DNA of 64,000 nucleotides from DATFTF01 sp963825175 (GCA_963825175.1 CAWGSA010000002.1:2108001-2172000); one strand, 5' to 3'; counted from the first letter of the stretch, positions 44,172 to 53,837 are shown. Program-made: numbers and translations. Notes: generated from the letters alone by a model not told the origin.

Positions 44172-45863
44172 ATGGACCCGACCACGACAGGAGCCCGGGG
44201 ACACGGGGCGGACGAATACCTGCGGGCACAGCACCGGATCGCCCTGCTCTTCGACGCGCTGGGCCGTGCGCAGGGTCGAGCCGAGCCGGAATTCCCCGCC
44301 AGGGTCATGCGCGTCGTGGCCCGGCACGCCACGGCGCGGCCCGAGCTCGAGCGCCACGGCAAGAAACTGGCCGACGCTGGATCTCCATTCGCTCTGCCCG
44401 AGGTCTTCGACCTCGTCGCGGACAGGTTGCCGGGATGGTGCCCATGGCTGGAGGGCCCGGGCGCGCCGCAGGGGGGCCCCTACTCGGCGTCTTCGGCGCT
44501 TCGGCGGCTGGTCACCCAGGGTGAGGGCCAGACGGAAAAGGGCAAGCGATTCGCCGAGCTGGCGCGCGCGGCCGCGCGGCAGGCCGCGCGGGGCTCGATC
44601 GGAAAGGCGGCGTCGGTGGTGTCGGAGGCCGAGCGGCTGATCGGCGAGGCCGCCGCGCCGTCGGAGGGGATCGAGGCCGCCCGCGTCGGAGGATTCGATC
44701 AGGATCTGGAGATCTTCCGCCCCTTCGCCGGCGCGCGCTACGCGCGGGAGCCCTTGAAGCTCGTGCTCGGGTTCTTTCGCGCGCTCCGACCCATCGCCCT
44801 GCTTCAGGCGATGGCGGAGGAGCCGCGGCGCGAGCGCCGGCATCTGATCCTCGCTCTCCTCGAGGTCCATGGGCCGGCCACGCGCCGGGAGGCGCTCGAC
44901 TTGCTCCGGTCCGAGCCCGAGTCCGAGGTCGGAATGAGCGAGGAGGAGGCCTACGTTCGGCGCAACCTGATCTATCTGCTGCGCCGGGTGCCCCGTCTGG
45001 ACGATGTGGGGCTGGACGAGGAGGTCGCGATCCTGACCCGGCATACCGCGGTCGATCACCCGAGTCTCGTCGTGAAGGAAGCGATCGGCGCTCTCGGTCA
45101 GCTTCCGGGCCGCCGGGCGGAACGCGCGCTGTCCACGCTCAAGGAGAGCCTCGACCGCATGGTCGGCCGGCCCACGCCCGCCGGAGCCTCGGAAGACCTG
45201 CGTGTCTACCTCGACCGCGTGGCGGCGGCCCTGGCTCGGCGGGAAACAGGGTCCCCGATCCGCCCGACCAGCCCGGTTCGGTCGAGCGGGCCGGAGGGCT
45301 CGCGCCTTCCCGAAGACGGTCTGCCGAGCCTGCTCTACGAGCTGGCGGAAACGGCGGCCTCCGGCGCTCTTTCCTTCGAAGACGCATCCCACGCTCGTCT
45401 GGCCAATCTGGGCGTTCAGGAGGGCCGTATGGTCTCGGCGCGGACCGGCCGAGTCGCCGGAGCCGACGCCGTCTACGCGCTGCTGGAGACGTTCCAGGGC
45501 GGGACCTACACCTGGAATCCCCGTTCCGCGGCGGGCGACGGTCCGCGGCCCGACGGCGAGCCGCTCGAGCTGGCCTCTCTGGTCCGAGAGGGTCTGCGCC
45601 GGCGCGACGAGCTCGATCTCGCCAGGGACCTCGTGCCGGATGCGGCTGTGTTTCGTGCTCGCGTGGCATCACCCCGGCCCTGCCCCGGCGAGACGGACGG
45701 CCTGCTGACTCGCGACGTGTGGGCCGCCGCCTCGTCGGGCCGCGCTGCCCGCGACGCCGAATCCGCGACCGCCGTCGATCCCTACCGGGTCCGCCGTCTC
45801 TTTCTGCACTGGCTGGACGAGGGTGTCCTCGAGGAGGCGACACCCTCCACGTCCGCCCGTTAG
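44172..45863 (+). CDS. DUF4388 (PATAN-like) protein with helical repeats
   Basis: 563 residues, cytoplasmic. Residues about 10-330 are all-helical and Ala/Arg/Leu-rich with HEAT-like helix pairs (for example VYARREPLKLVLGFFRALRP and VVKEAIGALGQLPGRR-like segments). Residues about 380-470 match the DUF4388/PATAN pattern: LPSLLYELAETAASGALSF, a GVQEGRMVSARTG strand and GADAVYALLETFQGGTYTW. The last 90 residues hold another helical part. PATAN domains occur with response regulators in signalling and type IV pilus control in several phyla; partners are not evident here. The TAG stop overlaps the convergent thiD stop. Confidence 0.7.
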   Translation: MDPTTTGARGHGADEYLRAQHRIALLFDALGRAQGRAEPEFPARVMRVVARHATARPELERHGKKLADAGSPFALPEVFDLVADRLPGWCPWLEGPGAPQGGPYSASSALRRLVTQGEGQTEKGKRFAELARAAARQAARGSIGKAASVVSEAERLIGEAAAPSEGIEAARVGGFDQDLEIFRPFAGARYAREPLKLVLGFFRALRPIALLQAMAEEPRRERRHLILALLEVHGPATRREALDLLRSEPESEVGMSEEEAYVRRNLIYLLRRVPRLDDVGLDEEVAILTRHTAVDHPSLVVKEAIGALGQLPGRRAERALSTLKESLDRMVGRPTPAGASEDLRVYLDRVAAALARRETGSPIRPTSPVRSSGPEGSRLPEDGLPSLLYELAETAASGALSFEDASHARLANLGVQEGRMVSARTGRVAGADAVYALLETFQGGTYTWNPRSAAGDGPRPDGEPLELASLVREGLRRRDELDLARDLVPDAAVFRARVASPRPCPGETDGLLTRDVWAAASSGRAARDAESATAVDPYRVRRLFLHWLDEGVLEEATPSTSAR

Positions 45864-46690
45864 CGGGCGCTCGGCGGGAGCGGGAAGCGCCCGGGCACGC
45901 CCCATCCGCGCCCGGGAAAGAATCCCTGCCGCAGACCGGCATCGACGTACGCGATGGCCCGACCGACCGCGACGGGAAGACTTCTCCCCATGGCCAGGTG
46001 AGCGGCCACCGCGGTCGAGAGCATGCACCCGGTTCCGTGTGTTGCCCGGGTCACGATTCGAGGATGACGGAACTCGCGGAACGCGACGCCGTCGAAGAAA
46101 AGGTCGCACACGACGGCTCCGCGCCCGTGCCCGCCCTTGATCAACACGGCCCGAGCGCCGGCATCGACCAGGATTCGGGACGCGAGCCTCCGGTCGCCGT
46201 CGCTCCCGATCGAGATTCCGGACAGAGCTTCGGCCTCGGGCAGGTTCGGCGTCACCAGGTCGCACAGGGGGAAAAGCGTTCTGCGCATGGCCGTCAGGGC
46301 GAACGGCGAAAGAAGAGGTTCGCCGGTCGAGGCCGCAAGCACGGGGTCGAGAACGACGTGACGTGCCTTCCAGCGACGCAAGGCAGCGACGACGCGGCGC
46401 AGGCGCGGCGCGTCGCCCAGGACCCCGATCTTGACCGCCACGGGCCGGAGGTCCGAGAACACCGCGTCGAGCTGCAGGGTGAGGACCCGCTCCGAGACCG
46501 GCTCGATTGCGATCACGCCGCGCGTGTTCTGCGCCGTGACGGCCGTCAACACGGTTGCGGCGTGGAGGCCGTGCGCGGCGATGGTCAGGAGGTCGGCCTG
46601 GACGCCGGCGCCGCCGCCCGAGTCCGAGGCGGCGATCGTGACGACGGTCGGGACCCGCCGTCGGCGCGCGGCCGTCCGCCGGGCGTTCAT
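45860..46690 (-). CDS. thiD: hydroxymethylpyrimidine (phosphate) kinase
   Basis: Phosphorylates HMP and HMP-phosphate for thiamine pyrophosphate synthesis; 276 residues. Seen: ASDSGGGAGVQADLLTIAAHG near residue 20, the LDPVLAASTGEPLL strand, VTPNLPEAEAL, VLIKGGHG and the anion-hole THGTGCMLS. A basic N terminus (MNARRTAARRRR) precedes the fold. Its ATG overlaps the stop of the heparinase-like gene by four bases, an odd pairing of a vitamin gene with a secreted lyase. A related pyridoxal kinase (PdxK) function is less likely given the motifs. Other thi genes are not in the window. Confidence 0.93.
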   Translation of the reverse strand: MNARRTAARRRRVPTVVTIAASDSGGGAGVQADLLTIAAHGLHAATVLTAVTAQNTRGVIAIEPVSERVLTLQLDAVFSDLRPVAVKIGVLGDAPRLRRVVAALRRWKARHVVLDPVLAASTGEPLLSPFALTAMRRTLFPLCDLVTPNLPEAEALSGISIGSDGDRRLASRILVDAGARAVLIKGGHGRGAVVCDLFFDGVAFREFRHPRIVTRATHGTGCMLSTAVAAHLAMGRSLPVAVGRAIAYVDAGLRQGFFPGRGWGVPGRFPLPPSAR

Positions 46691-49164
46691 CGCACGACGG
46701 TTCGCGGAACGTGGGACGCGGGCGGCGGAGGGATCACCGTGCGGCCGGTCCCGGGCGGGTACCGGAGGACGCCGGCGGGCGACGCGACCAGACGTCCTCC
46801 CGGATCCTGGGTCAGGGTCACGGACCCGGCCGCCACGCGCCATGCGTACTTCGCGTTGGGCGCGAGCCCGCAGATCGTGTACGCTGCGCCCGGAGCCGCC
46901 GGAAACGTCGCCGACGTGATGGGCGCCGGGTCCTGTCCCGGGCCATTGTTGAAGTAAACGACGTCGGTCCCTCCTCCCAGCCGTGAGAACGACGCGCCGA
47001 CCACGAGACCATCCGCGGACGACAGGCCGGTGGTCGTGATCGCGGCCGCGGAGGCATCGGACACGCTCAGGACCGTCAGGAATGAGGCGGAAAGAACCTC
47101 CGCGGGAGGACGGACCTCGATCCGCCACGTCCGAGAGTTGCACGGGTTGTCGCACGGAGCCAGGGCGTCGTCGGGATTCTTTGATTCGTCGACGGTCGCG
47201 ATGGACGGGGCCACGGGGAGCAGCGTGTCGACGCGGAGCCTGGAGGTTCCATTGGTCACGGTGGCCGTCTGGCCGGAGACGGTCGGGAGAGCGGAGAAGT
47301 GCCAGCGCAGCTCCTTGCGATACGGGCCGCGCGGGTTGCTCGAGGGCGCGACCTGGACCTGGTCGTACACCACGAAGGCCCCGGCGGCGCGCAGGTAGAG
47401 GAAGGAACGGTAGAAATAATCGAGCTTGCGGCCGGCCTGGGCCGCGGGGTCTCCTCCATTGTCGTAGGCGGTCGAGAGGTCGCTGCGCGCGTACGTCCCG
47501 TCGTCGTTCTGCTCGGCCGCCACGACCTCGTCCTTGCCCCACACCCCCTGTCCTCCCAGATACTGCTCCCCGGGGTTCTGGAAATCGCCCCAGTCGTCGA
47601 AGAAGAGAGTGTTGGCGGCGGCGGCGTTGTTCTCCTCCGTGCAGCTCCCGACGATCCCGTGCGCCCCGTCCGGCATCCAGCTGGCGGCGTCGACCAGCAG
47701 CGCATCGTCGCCCCGCCGCACCATGAGGCTCCCGGCGTTGGAGTGCTGGTGGTCGTCGTACCACGCCGCGCCCAGGTTCACCGAGGCCCACGCCGCCGAG
47801 GGGCCCCAATCGCTGCGCATGACGAAATAGGGCAGGGCGCCGTTGGTGGCGCCGGCCTGCGGCGCGGCGGGGGCAAATCCCGAGTCGTAGGGTGGAAGGG
47901 CGAGCTCGGCCGACGGGCGGCCGGCATCCTCGAAGAAGAACGCCTCCCACGGTGCCGGCTTGTAGACGCTCTGGTAGATCTCATCTGGGAAATCGGAGTA
48001 CGGAGACGACGCAGCGAGCTCCGAGGCATAGAAGTGCTGCGCGCCCGGCCCGTCGGGCGTGCCGGCGAGGACCGCGGAGAGCCGCAGAGGGAGGCTCTTC
48101 AGGATGACCGCGCCGTAGTCGCCGCCCCAATCCCCGACCGGGTCCATTTCGAAGTGATTCGGCGCCAGGGATTCCTTTTCCGCACGGAGAATCTGTGAAA
48201 ACCAGCTCGATCGCAGAGTCACCAGGTCTTCGCCCGTCGCGCTGCGCACCATGAGCATGTAGTCGACGAGACGATCGAGCGTTCCGGTGCCGTAGGCCCA
48301 CCCTTGCAGCTCGAAGCCGCCGCGGAAGGGAGCCGTCGGGATGGCCGGGCCGTTGTCATCGCGGGAGATCTCCGCGAAGTACCCTCCTTCGTAGAGCTGC
48401 GTGAAGTTGTCGACCGGCACGGCGTCGCCGGCGACGAGGGGGCTCGCGCTTCCGTCGAACCGCGCCCGAGCGTAGTCGATCATCTCCTGGGCCCGCGGAT
48501 TGTCGCCGAACGAGGAATAGCCCATCGCCGCGGCGCAGTAGGCGTGCGAGAAGAAGTAGTTGCCGTCGGCGTGGTCGTTGCGCTGGTAGGCGTTGGCCCG
48601 AAGGTCGTCGAAGTAGGCGTTCATGAGCGCCACCATCTGCGCCCGGCGCGGCCCCCCGAGCACGTCGTAGCACCAGTCGTAGATGATGGCGAGGGTCGGG
48701 CCCACGTAGCGGGTGGGGTAGTAGTCGTCGGGCTCCAGAGGCGGGAGGCCGCTCGGGGGATTGTTGGCCGGATCGCTCTGGGCGCGAATCATCTCGTCGG
48801 CCAGGGCCACGAGCTTGCCGGAGTATGCCGAGCTGCCGGTCATTTGATAGGCCAGCGCCAGCGGGAGGGCGGCGGAAAACCACCCTTCGCCCTGGTAGTC
48901 GTAGAAGATCGTGTTGTCGGGCTCATCGGTCCGCCGGGAGTAGTCGTAGGGATTGATCGCGTATCCGGCCAGCCGGTCCGCCTGCTGGCGCAGCGCGATC
49001 CAGGAGGCGTCGCCGGCGGAGACCTTGGCGAGGAGGAACGTCTTCGTCTGCGGAGTCAGGAGAAGGCGCGGGTGCGCGCCGGTGACGGGGAGACCGGAGG
49101 CCGCCGTCGGGACGGGGGCGTCGAGAAGCGCCGCTGCGAGGGCAAGGCTCAGACGAATTTTCAT
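46687..49164 (-). CDS. exported heparinase II/III-like polysaccharide lyase
   Basis: 825 residues with a signal peptide (MKIRLSLALAAALLDAPVPTAAS). N-terminal (alpha/alpha) toroid of the alginate-lyase/heparinase type (residues about 30-390; for example ANAYQRNDHADGNYFFSHAYCAAAMGYSSFG), then the heparinase II/III beta-sandwich with WASVNLGAAWYDDHQHSNAGSLMVRRGDDALLVDA holding the active-site His region, and AFVVYDQVQV. C-terminal 130 residues look like a fibronectin- or Ig-like module. It would cleave uronic-acid-containing glycans in the periplasm or outside. ATG 49164 chosen because the helix follows directly. Stop overlaps thiD. No sulfatase or SusCD genes nearby. Confidence 0.8.
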   Translation of the reverse strand: MKIRLSLALAAALLDAPVPTAASGLPVTGAHPRLLLTPQTKTFLLAKVSAGDASWIALRQQADRLAGYAINPYDYSRRTDEPDNTIFYDYQGEGWFSAALPLALAYQMTGSSAYSGKLVALADEMIRAQSDPANNPPSGLPPLEPDDYYPTRYVGPTLAIIYDWCYDVLGGPRRAQMVALMNAYFDDLRANAYQRNDHADGNYFFSHAYCAAAMGYSSFGDNPRAQEMIDYARARFDGSASPLVAGDAVPVDNFTQLYEGGYFAEISRDDNGPAIPTAPFRGGFELQGWAYGTGTLDRLVDYMLMVRSATGEDLVTLRSSWFSQILRAEKESLAPNHFEMDPVGDWGGDYGAVILKSLPLRLSAVLAGTPDGPGAQHFYASELAASSPYSDFPDEIYQSVYKPAPWEAFFFEDAGRPSAELALPPYDSGFAPAAPQAGATNGALPYFVMRSDWGPSAAWASVNLGAAWYDDHQHSNAGSLMVRRGDDALLVDAASWMPDGAHGIVGSCTEENNAAAANTLFFDDWGDFQNPGEQYLGGQGVWGKDEVVAAEQNDDGTYARSDLSTAYDNGGDPAAQAGRKLDYFYRSFLYLRAAGAFVVYDQVQVAPSSNPRGPYRKELRWHFSALPTVSGQTATVTNGTSRLRVDTLLPVAPSIATVDESKNPDDALAPCDNPCNSRTWRIEVRPPAEVLSASFLTVLSVSDASAAAITTTGLSSADGLVVGASFSRLGGGTDVVYFNNGPGQDPAPITSATFPAAPGAAYTICGLAPNAKYAWRVAAGSVTLTQDPGGRLVASPAGVLRYPPGTGRTVIPPPPASHVPRTVVR

Positions 49165-49189
49165 GTCTTTGTCTTCTGTCTTCTCCTCG

Positions 49190-49195
49190 TACAAT
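49190..49195 (+). promoter_or_regulatory. -10-like box of a probable leaderless promoter (HesB-like gene)
   Basis: TACAAT, seven bases, ATG 49203. The box overlaps an alternative ATG at 49194, which argues for the later start. Confidence 0.5.
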
Positions 49196-49202
49196 GCCGA
49201 TT

Positions 49203-49514
49203 ATGCCTGTCTCCACGGCGCCGCTCTCGATCACGCCGCCGGCCGCGCGCAAGCTTCGGGCCGGGAGCGACTTCACGCGGGCGGTCCTGACGATCCGATA
49301 CCTGCTCGGCTGCGGGGGAAGCGGTTTCCGCGTCGCCGTCGAAGAGAACCCTCCCGAGGAGGGTCACCGCTTCGAGGCGTCGGGCATCCCGGTGGTCATG
49401 GACGACTACGCGTTCCGCAAGCTCGCCGGAGCTGTGATCGACGTCGACGACGACCCGGCCGGAGAGGGCTACCGTCTGGAGCATCCCGACGCGGTGATGA
49501 CGACGTTCTGTTGA
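49203..49514 (+). CDS. HesB/IscA-like protein lacking the CxC motif
   Basis: 103 residues of the iron-sulfur biogenesis A-type carrier fold: ITPPAARKLRAG, YLLGCGGSGFRVAVEE, the GIPVVMDDYAFRKLAGAVIDVDD strand pattern. Classical IscA has one Cys plus a C-terminal CxC; here there is a single Cys in the first position (GCGGSGF) and only one Cys at the very end (MTTFC). Iron or cluster binding would need to differ. It is the first of three codirectional genes with an SdpI-like membrane protein and the Lhr helicase; the frame is clean. Confidence 0.75.
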   Translation: MPVSTAPLSITPPAARKLRAGSDFTRAVLTIRYLLGCGGSGFRVAVEENPPEEGHRFEASGIPVVMDDYAFRKLAGAVIDVDDDPAGEGYRLEHPDAVMTTFC

Positions 49515-49521
49515 GGAGACC

Positions 49522-49884
49522 GTGGTCGAGAAGGGGCTGATCACGATCCTGGCTTGCGACGCGGTCCTGGCGATCCTGGCCATCCCGCTCGCTCTGCGAA
49601 AAGTTCCCCGCAACGTGGTCTATGGCTTCCGGACGAGGACGACCCTCTCGAGCGACCGCGTCTGGTTCGAGACGAACGCCTACTTCGGCCGCGGGCTCCT
49701 GGCCGCGAGCTTCGTCGGCGCCCTGCTCATCGCCGCGCTGTACGGCCTGGGCAATTCCCTGGGGAGGACATTCCTTCCTGCGAGCGTCGGCGCGCTGGTC
49801 GGGCCACTGCTGGTGGCGACCGTGGCGGCGTTTCGCCATTCGCGCCGCATCGCGCGGGAAGACTTGGGGTCCGAGCGCGGTTAA
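49522..49884 (+). CDS. SdpI/YhfL family membrane protein
   Basis: 120 residues, about three membrane helices. The family signature is visible: RKVPRNVVYGFRTRTTLSSDRVWFETNAYFGRG, a variant of the SdpI domain R-P-N-xx-YGFRT...vW. Known SdpI proteins protect against the secreted toxin SdpC; many homologues lack any sdp operon, as here, so immunity is not implied. GTG start at 49522 after TGAGGAGACC. Its TAA stop is part of the -10-like box of the next gene. Confidence 0.85.
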   Translation: MVEKGLITILACDAVLAILAIPLALRKVPRNVVYGFRTRTTLSSDRVWFETNAYFGRGLLAASFVGALLIAALYGLGNSLGRTFLPASVGALVGPLLVATVAAFRHSRRIAREDLGSERG

Positions 49885-49887
49885 AAT
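49882..49887 (+). promoter_or_regulatory. -10-like box of a probable leaderless promoter (lhr-like gene)
   Basis: TAAAAT, seven bases (TGTTCCC), GTG at 49895. The first three bases are the stop codon of the SdpI-like gene. Confidence 0.5.
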
Positions 49888-49894
49888 TGTTCCC

Positions 49895-52800
49895 GTGACT
49901 CTGCTGTCCTCGTTCCATCCCGCCGTCCAGACCTGGTTCGCCACCCGCCTGGGAGAGCCCACCCCGCCGCAGCGCGACGGGTGGCCGCTCATCCGCGAAG
50001 GCAAGCACACCCTGATCGCCGCCCCGACCGGGTCGGGCAAGACGCTGGCCGCGTTCCTGTCCGCGATCGACGGGCTGATCCGCCAGGGCGGCGCGCTGCC
50101 GGAGGAGACGAGCGTCCTCTACGTCTCGCCGCTGCGGGCCCTCTCCAACGACGTCCAGAAGAACCTGCAGGGCCCCCTCGCGGAGATCCGGGCGCTCGAC
50201 CCCGCCCTGCCCGAGGTCCGGGTGCTCGTCCGGACCGGCGACACGCCGCAATCGGAGCGGACGGCCATGGCTCGCCGGCCCCCGCACATCCTGGTGACGA
50301 CGCCCGAGTCGCTCTACGTGCTCCTCGGCAGCGAGAGCGGCCGGGGACTCCTGCGCACGGTGCGCACCGTCATCGTCGACGAGATCCACGCGCTGGTGCG
50401 CGACAAGCGGGGGAGCCACCTGTCCCTCTCGCTCGAGCGGCTGGAAGAGCTGGTCGGCCACCCCTTGCAGCGCGTCGGCCTCTCGGCGACCCAGAAGCCG
50501 CTCGACGAAGTCGGCCGGTTCCTGGTCGGGAGCGGCCCGGGACGCGACTGCGCTCTGGTGGACGCGGGCACGTTCCGTGAGCTCGACCTGGCCGTCGAGA
50601 TCCCTCCCTCGCCGCTCTCGACGGTCTGCTCCCACGAGCAGTGGGAGGAGATCTACGCCCGCATCGCCGATCTCGTCCGCGAGCACCGGACCACGCTCGT
50701 CTTCGTCAACACCCGCAAGATGGCCGAGCGCATCGCCGGTCAGTTGACGCGCCTCCTGGGTCCGGACGCGGTGACCAGCCACCACGGAAGCCTGTCGCGC
50801 GAGCGGCGCCTCGACGCCGAAGAGCGCCTGAAGGCCGGCAAGCTGCGCGCGCTCGTCGCCACGGCCTCTCTGGAGCTCGGCATCGACGTCGGCGACGTGG
50901 ATCTGGCGATCCAGATCGGCGCGACCCGCTCGATCGCGACGCTCCTGCAGCGGGTGGGCCGCGCCGGCCATGCGCTCCAGCGCGTTCCCAAGGGCCGGAT
51001 CTTCCCGCTGACCCTCGACGAGCTGGTGGAGGCGGCGGCGCTCCTGCGGGCGATCCAGGCGTCCATCCTGGATCGGACTCCCATTCCGCCGCGGCCCCTC
51101 GACATCCTGGCGCAGCAGATCGTGGCCGCGTGCGCCGCGCAGGACTGGGAAGAGGACAGCCTCTTCACCGCCATCCGCCGGTCCTGGCCCTATCGCGAGC
51201 TGTCCCGCGGCGAGTTCGACGACGTCGTTGCGCTCCACACCCAGGGCAGGCGCGCGCTCCTGCATCGGGACGGCGTGGGCCGGCGCCTGATCGGGACGCG
51301 TCGGGCGCGTCTGGCCGCCCTTCTCTCGGGCGGAGCCATTCCCGACACCGCGGACTACCAGGTGCGTCTGGAGCCGGAAGGGACGCTCGTCGGGAGCGTG
51401 CACGAGGACTGGGCCGTCGAGTCCAACCGCAACGACATCTTTCAGCTCGGCAACGCGTCGTGGCGCGTGCTTCGAGTCGAACCGGGCATTGTCCGCGTGG
51501 CCGACGCGAAGGGGCAGCCGCCGACGCTGCCGTTCTGGCTCGGCGAGGCGCCCGGACGCACGCGCGAGCTCGCCGCGGAGATCGGGACGCTCCGAGAAGA
51601 CTGCTCCGATGCCGGCGACCAGTCGGCCCGGATGCTCCAGGAGCGCTCCGGCGGCTCGCTGCCCGAGGGCGCCGCGGCCCAGATCGCCGAGTTCGTCGAG
51701 TCGGGGCGCCGGACCCTGGGCGCCGTGCCCACGCCGCGGCGCGTGATCCTGGAGCGCTTCTTCGATGAGAGCGGCGGCATGCAGCTCGTCGTGCATGCTC
51801 CGTTCGGCTCCCGGATCAACCGGGCCTGGGGCCTGGCGCTGCGCAAGAAGTTCTGCGTGGGATTCGGCTTCGAGCTCCAGGCCGCGGCCAACGAGGAAGC
51901 GATCGTTCTCTCGCTCGGCCCGCAGCACAGCTTCCCGCTCGAGGACGTCTTCGAGTACCTCCATCCCAACACCGCGCGCGACGTGCTGATCCAGGCGCTT
52001 CTGGCCGCTCCGATGTTCGAGACGCGCTGGCGCTGGAACGCGCAGCGGTCGCTGCTGCTCGAGCGGTCGCGGGGCGGCAAGAGGGTGCCCGCGCCGCTCC
52101 TGCGCATGCGCGCCAACGATCTCCTGGCCGGCGCCTTTCCGCAGGTCCTGGCCTGCCCGGAGACTCTGCCGGGAGGGCCGATCGAAGTCCCCATGGACCA
52201 CCCCATCGTGCGCCAGACCATCGAGGACTGCCTGACCGAGGCCATGGACGTCGAGGGCTTCTTAGACGTCCTGCGCGGCCTCTACGACGGCTCGATCGAA
52301 CGCGTCGCGGTGGACACGTCCGAGCCCTCTTCCTTCGCCCGCGGAATCCTGAACGCCCAGCCCTACACGTTCTTAGACGACGCGCCCCTGGAGGAGCGGC
52401 GCACGCAGGCGGTGCTCTCCCGCCGCGTGCTCGACGCGAAATCGGCCGACGAGCTCGGGCCGCTCGATCCGGAGGCGATCGCGCGCGTGCGCGGCGAAGC
52501 CTGGCCGCAGCCGGAGAACGCCGAAGAAGTGCACGAGGCCCTCCTATGGATGGGCTACGCGACCGAGGAGGAGGGGAGACCCTGGCGGGCGTGGCTCGAC
52601 GAGCTCGCCGCCGCCGGACGCGTCGCGCGCGAGGGCGATCGCTGGTTCGCCGCAGAGGCGACGCGGGATGCGAAGGCTGTTCTGCGCGGCCGCCTCGAAG
52701 CGCTCGGCCCGGTCTTCGCGGAGGCCGCGGACCTGCCGCTCCTCCTGCAGCTCGAAAGCGAAGGGACGGCGCTGCGCACGCGCATCGACGGCCGGGAAGC

Positions 52801-53809
52801 GTGGTGCGACCGGCGCCTGCTCGCGCGGATCCACCGCTACACGATCGACCGGCTCCGCAAGGAGATCGAGCCGGTCAGCGCCGCGCAGTTCCTGCGCTTC
52901 CTCGGATGCTGGCAGCACGTCGATCCCGAATACAGGCTGGAAGGGCCCCGCGGCGTCGCGCAAGCGGTGAGTCAGCTCGCCGGCTTCGAGGTCCCCGCGG
53001 CGTTGTGGGAGGGGAGCGTCCTGCCCGCCCGCGTCCGCGGATACAAGCGCGAGTGGCTGGACCAGTTGACGCTCTCCGGCGAAGTCGCCTGGGCGCGCCT
53101 TTGGGGCTCGGCTCCGAGCGCCGTCCGCCGCACGCCGATCGCCTTGATGCCCCGCGAGGAGCTGGACGACTGGCTCTCTCTCGCCGCGTCCGACCCGGGA
53201 AAGGAACCCTCCGGAACCGCGGCCGAGGTCGCCGACGCGCTGGCGCGCCGCGGAGCGGTCTTCTTCCAGGAGCTCGCCAGGGCGACGAAGCTTCCCAACG
53301 TCTTCCTGGAGCAGGGCCTCGCCGAGCTCATCGCGCTCGGGCGCGCGACCTGCGATTCCTTCGCCGGACTCCGATGGCTCATCGTCCCCGCAGCGCGCCG
53401 GCGGGGCAGTGGCCCGGCCGCGGGACGGTGGAGTCTCGTCGAACGCGGGGCCCTGGAGATCTCGCCGCAGACCGTGGCACGGCGGCTCCTGCGCCGCACC
53501 GGCGTCGTCTTCCGCAAGACCCTCGAGCGCGAGAAGCAGCCGATCCCGTGGCGTGAGATCGCCCGCGCCTGCCGCGAGCTCGAAGCCCGCGGCGAGATCC
53601 GCGGCGGGCGATTCGTGGCCGGATTCGACGGCGAGCAGTACGCCCTCCCCGAGGCGGTGACCCTCCTGCGAGCCGTGCGTCGGCGCGACAACGCCGGCCC
53701 GATCGCGCCCGTCCTCGTCTCCGCCGCCGACCCGCTCAATTTCCGTGGCATCCTGACGCCGGACGAGAGGGTCGCGCCGACGACCCGGCGGCAGGTCCAG
53801 GTGGCGTAA
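49895..53809 (+). CDS. lhr: Lhr-family ATP-dependent helicase
   Basis: Superfamily 2 helicase of 1304 residues, the large Lhr form, implicated in DNA repair. RecA1: APTGSGKT near residue 45, TPESLYVLLG, the DEIH box at about 162-165, SATQKPL; RecA2: FVNTRKMAERI, ATASLELGIDVGDVDLAIQIG and QRVGRAGH near residue 350. The Lhr-core winged-helix and beta-bundle domains follow to about residue 870, then a long Lhr-specific C-terminal part. The GTG start is supported by the -10 box seven bases before it. No frameshift in 3.9 kb. A phosphoesterase-type Lhr partner gene was not seen nearby. Confidence 0.93.
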   Translation: MTLLSSFHPAVQTWFATRLGEPTPPQRDGWPLIREGKHTLIAAPTGSGKTLAAFLSAIDGLIRQGGALPEETSVLYVSPLRALSNDVQKNLQGPLAEIRALDPALPEVRVLVRTGDTPQSERTAMARRPPHILVTTPESLYVLLGSESGRGLLRTVRTVIVDEIHALVRDKRGSHLSLSLERLEELVGHPLQRVGLSATQKPLDEVGRFLVGSGPGRDCALVDAGTFRELDLAVEIPPSPLSTVCSHEQWEEIYARIADLVREHRTTLVFVNTRKMAERIAGQLTRLLGPDAVTSHHGSLSRERRLDAEERLKAGKLRALVATASLELGIDVGDVDLAIQIGATRSIATLLQRVGRAGHALQRVPKGRIFPLTLDELVEAAALLRAIQASILDRTPIPPRPLDILAQQIVAACAAQDWEEDSLFTAIRRSWPYRELSRGEFDDVVALHTQGRRALLHRDGVGRRLIGTRRARLAALLSGGAIPDTADYQVRLEPEGTLVGSVHEDWAVESNRNDIFQLGNASWRVLRVEPGIVRVADAKGQPPTLPFWLGEAPGRTRELAAEIGTLREDCSDAGDQSARMLQERSGGSLPEGAAAQIAEFVESGRRTLGAVPTPRRVILERFFDESGGMQLVVHAPFGSRINRAWGLALRKKFCVGFGFELQAAANEEAIVLSLGPQHSFPLEDVFEYLHPNTARDVLIQALLAAPMFETRWRWNAQRSLLLERSRGGKRVPAPLLRMRANDLLAGAFPQVLACPETLPGGPIEVPMDHPIVRQTIEDCLTEAMDVEGFLDVLRGLYDGSIERVAVDTSEPSSFARGILNAQPYTFLDDAPLEERRTQAVLSRRVLDAKSADELGPLDPEAIARVRGEAWPQPENAEEVHEALLWMGYATEEEGRPWRAWLDELAAAGRVAREGDRWFAAEATRDAKAVLRGRLEALGPVFAEAADLPLLLQLESEGTALRTRIDGREAWCDRRLLARIHRYTIDRLRKEIEPVSAAQFLRFLGCWQHVDPEYRLEGPRGVAQAVSQLAGFEVPAALWEGSVLPARVRGYKREWLDQLTLSGEVAWARLWGSAPSAVRRTPIALMPREELDDWLSLAASDPGKEPSGTAAEVADALARRGAVFFQELARATKLPNVFLEQGLAELIALGRATCDSFAGLRWLIVPAARRRGSGPAAGRWSLVERGALEISPQTVARRLLRRTGVVFRKTLEREKQPIPWREIARACRELEARGEIRGGRFVAGFDGEQYALPEAVTLLRAVRRRDNAGPIAPVLVSAADPLNFRGILTPDERVAPTTRRQVQVA

Positions 53810-53837
53810 GCGACGCTACGAATCGCGATGTAGGGTC

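Noticed and set aside
49522..49884. Toxin-immunity (Sdp) system
   Set aside because: Only an SdpI-domain protein is present; no SdpC-like toxin or maturation genes are adjacent, and most SdpI homologues lack such partners.
49727..52201. Long minus-strand frame opposite the Lhr gene
   Set aside because: Antisense shadow of a clearly conserved helicase with intact motifs.
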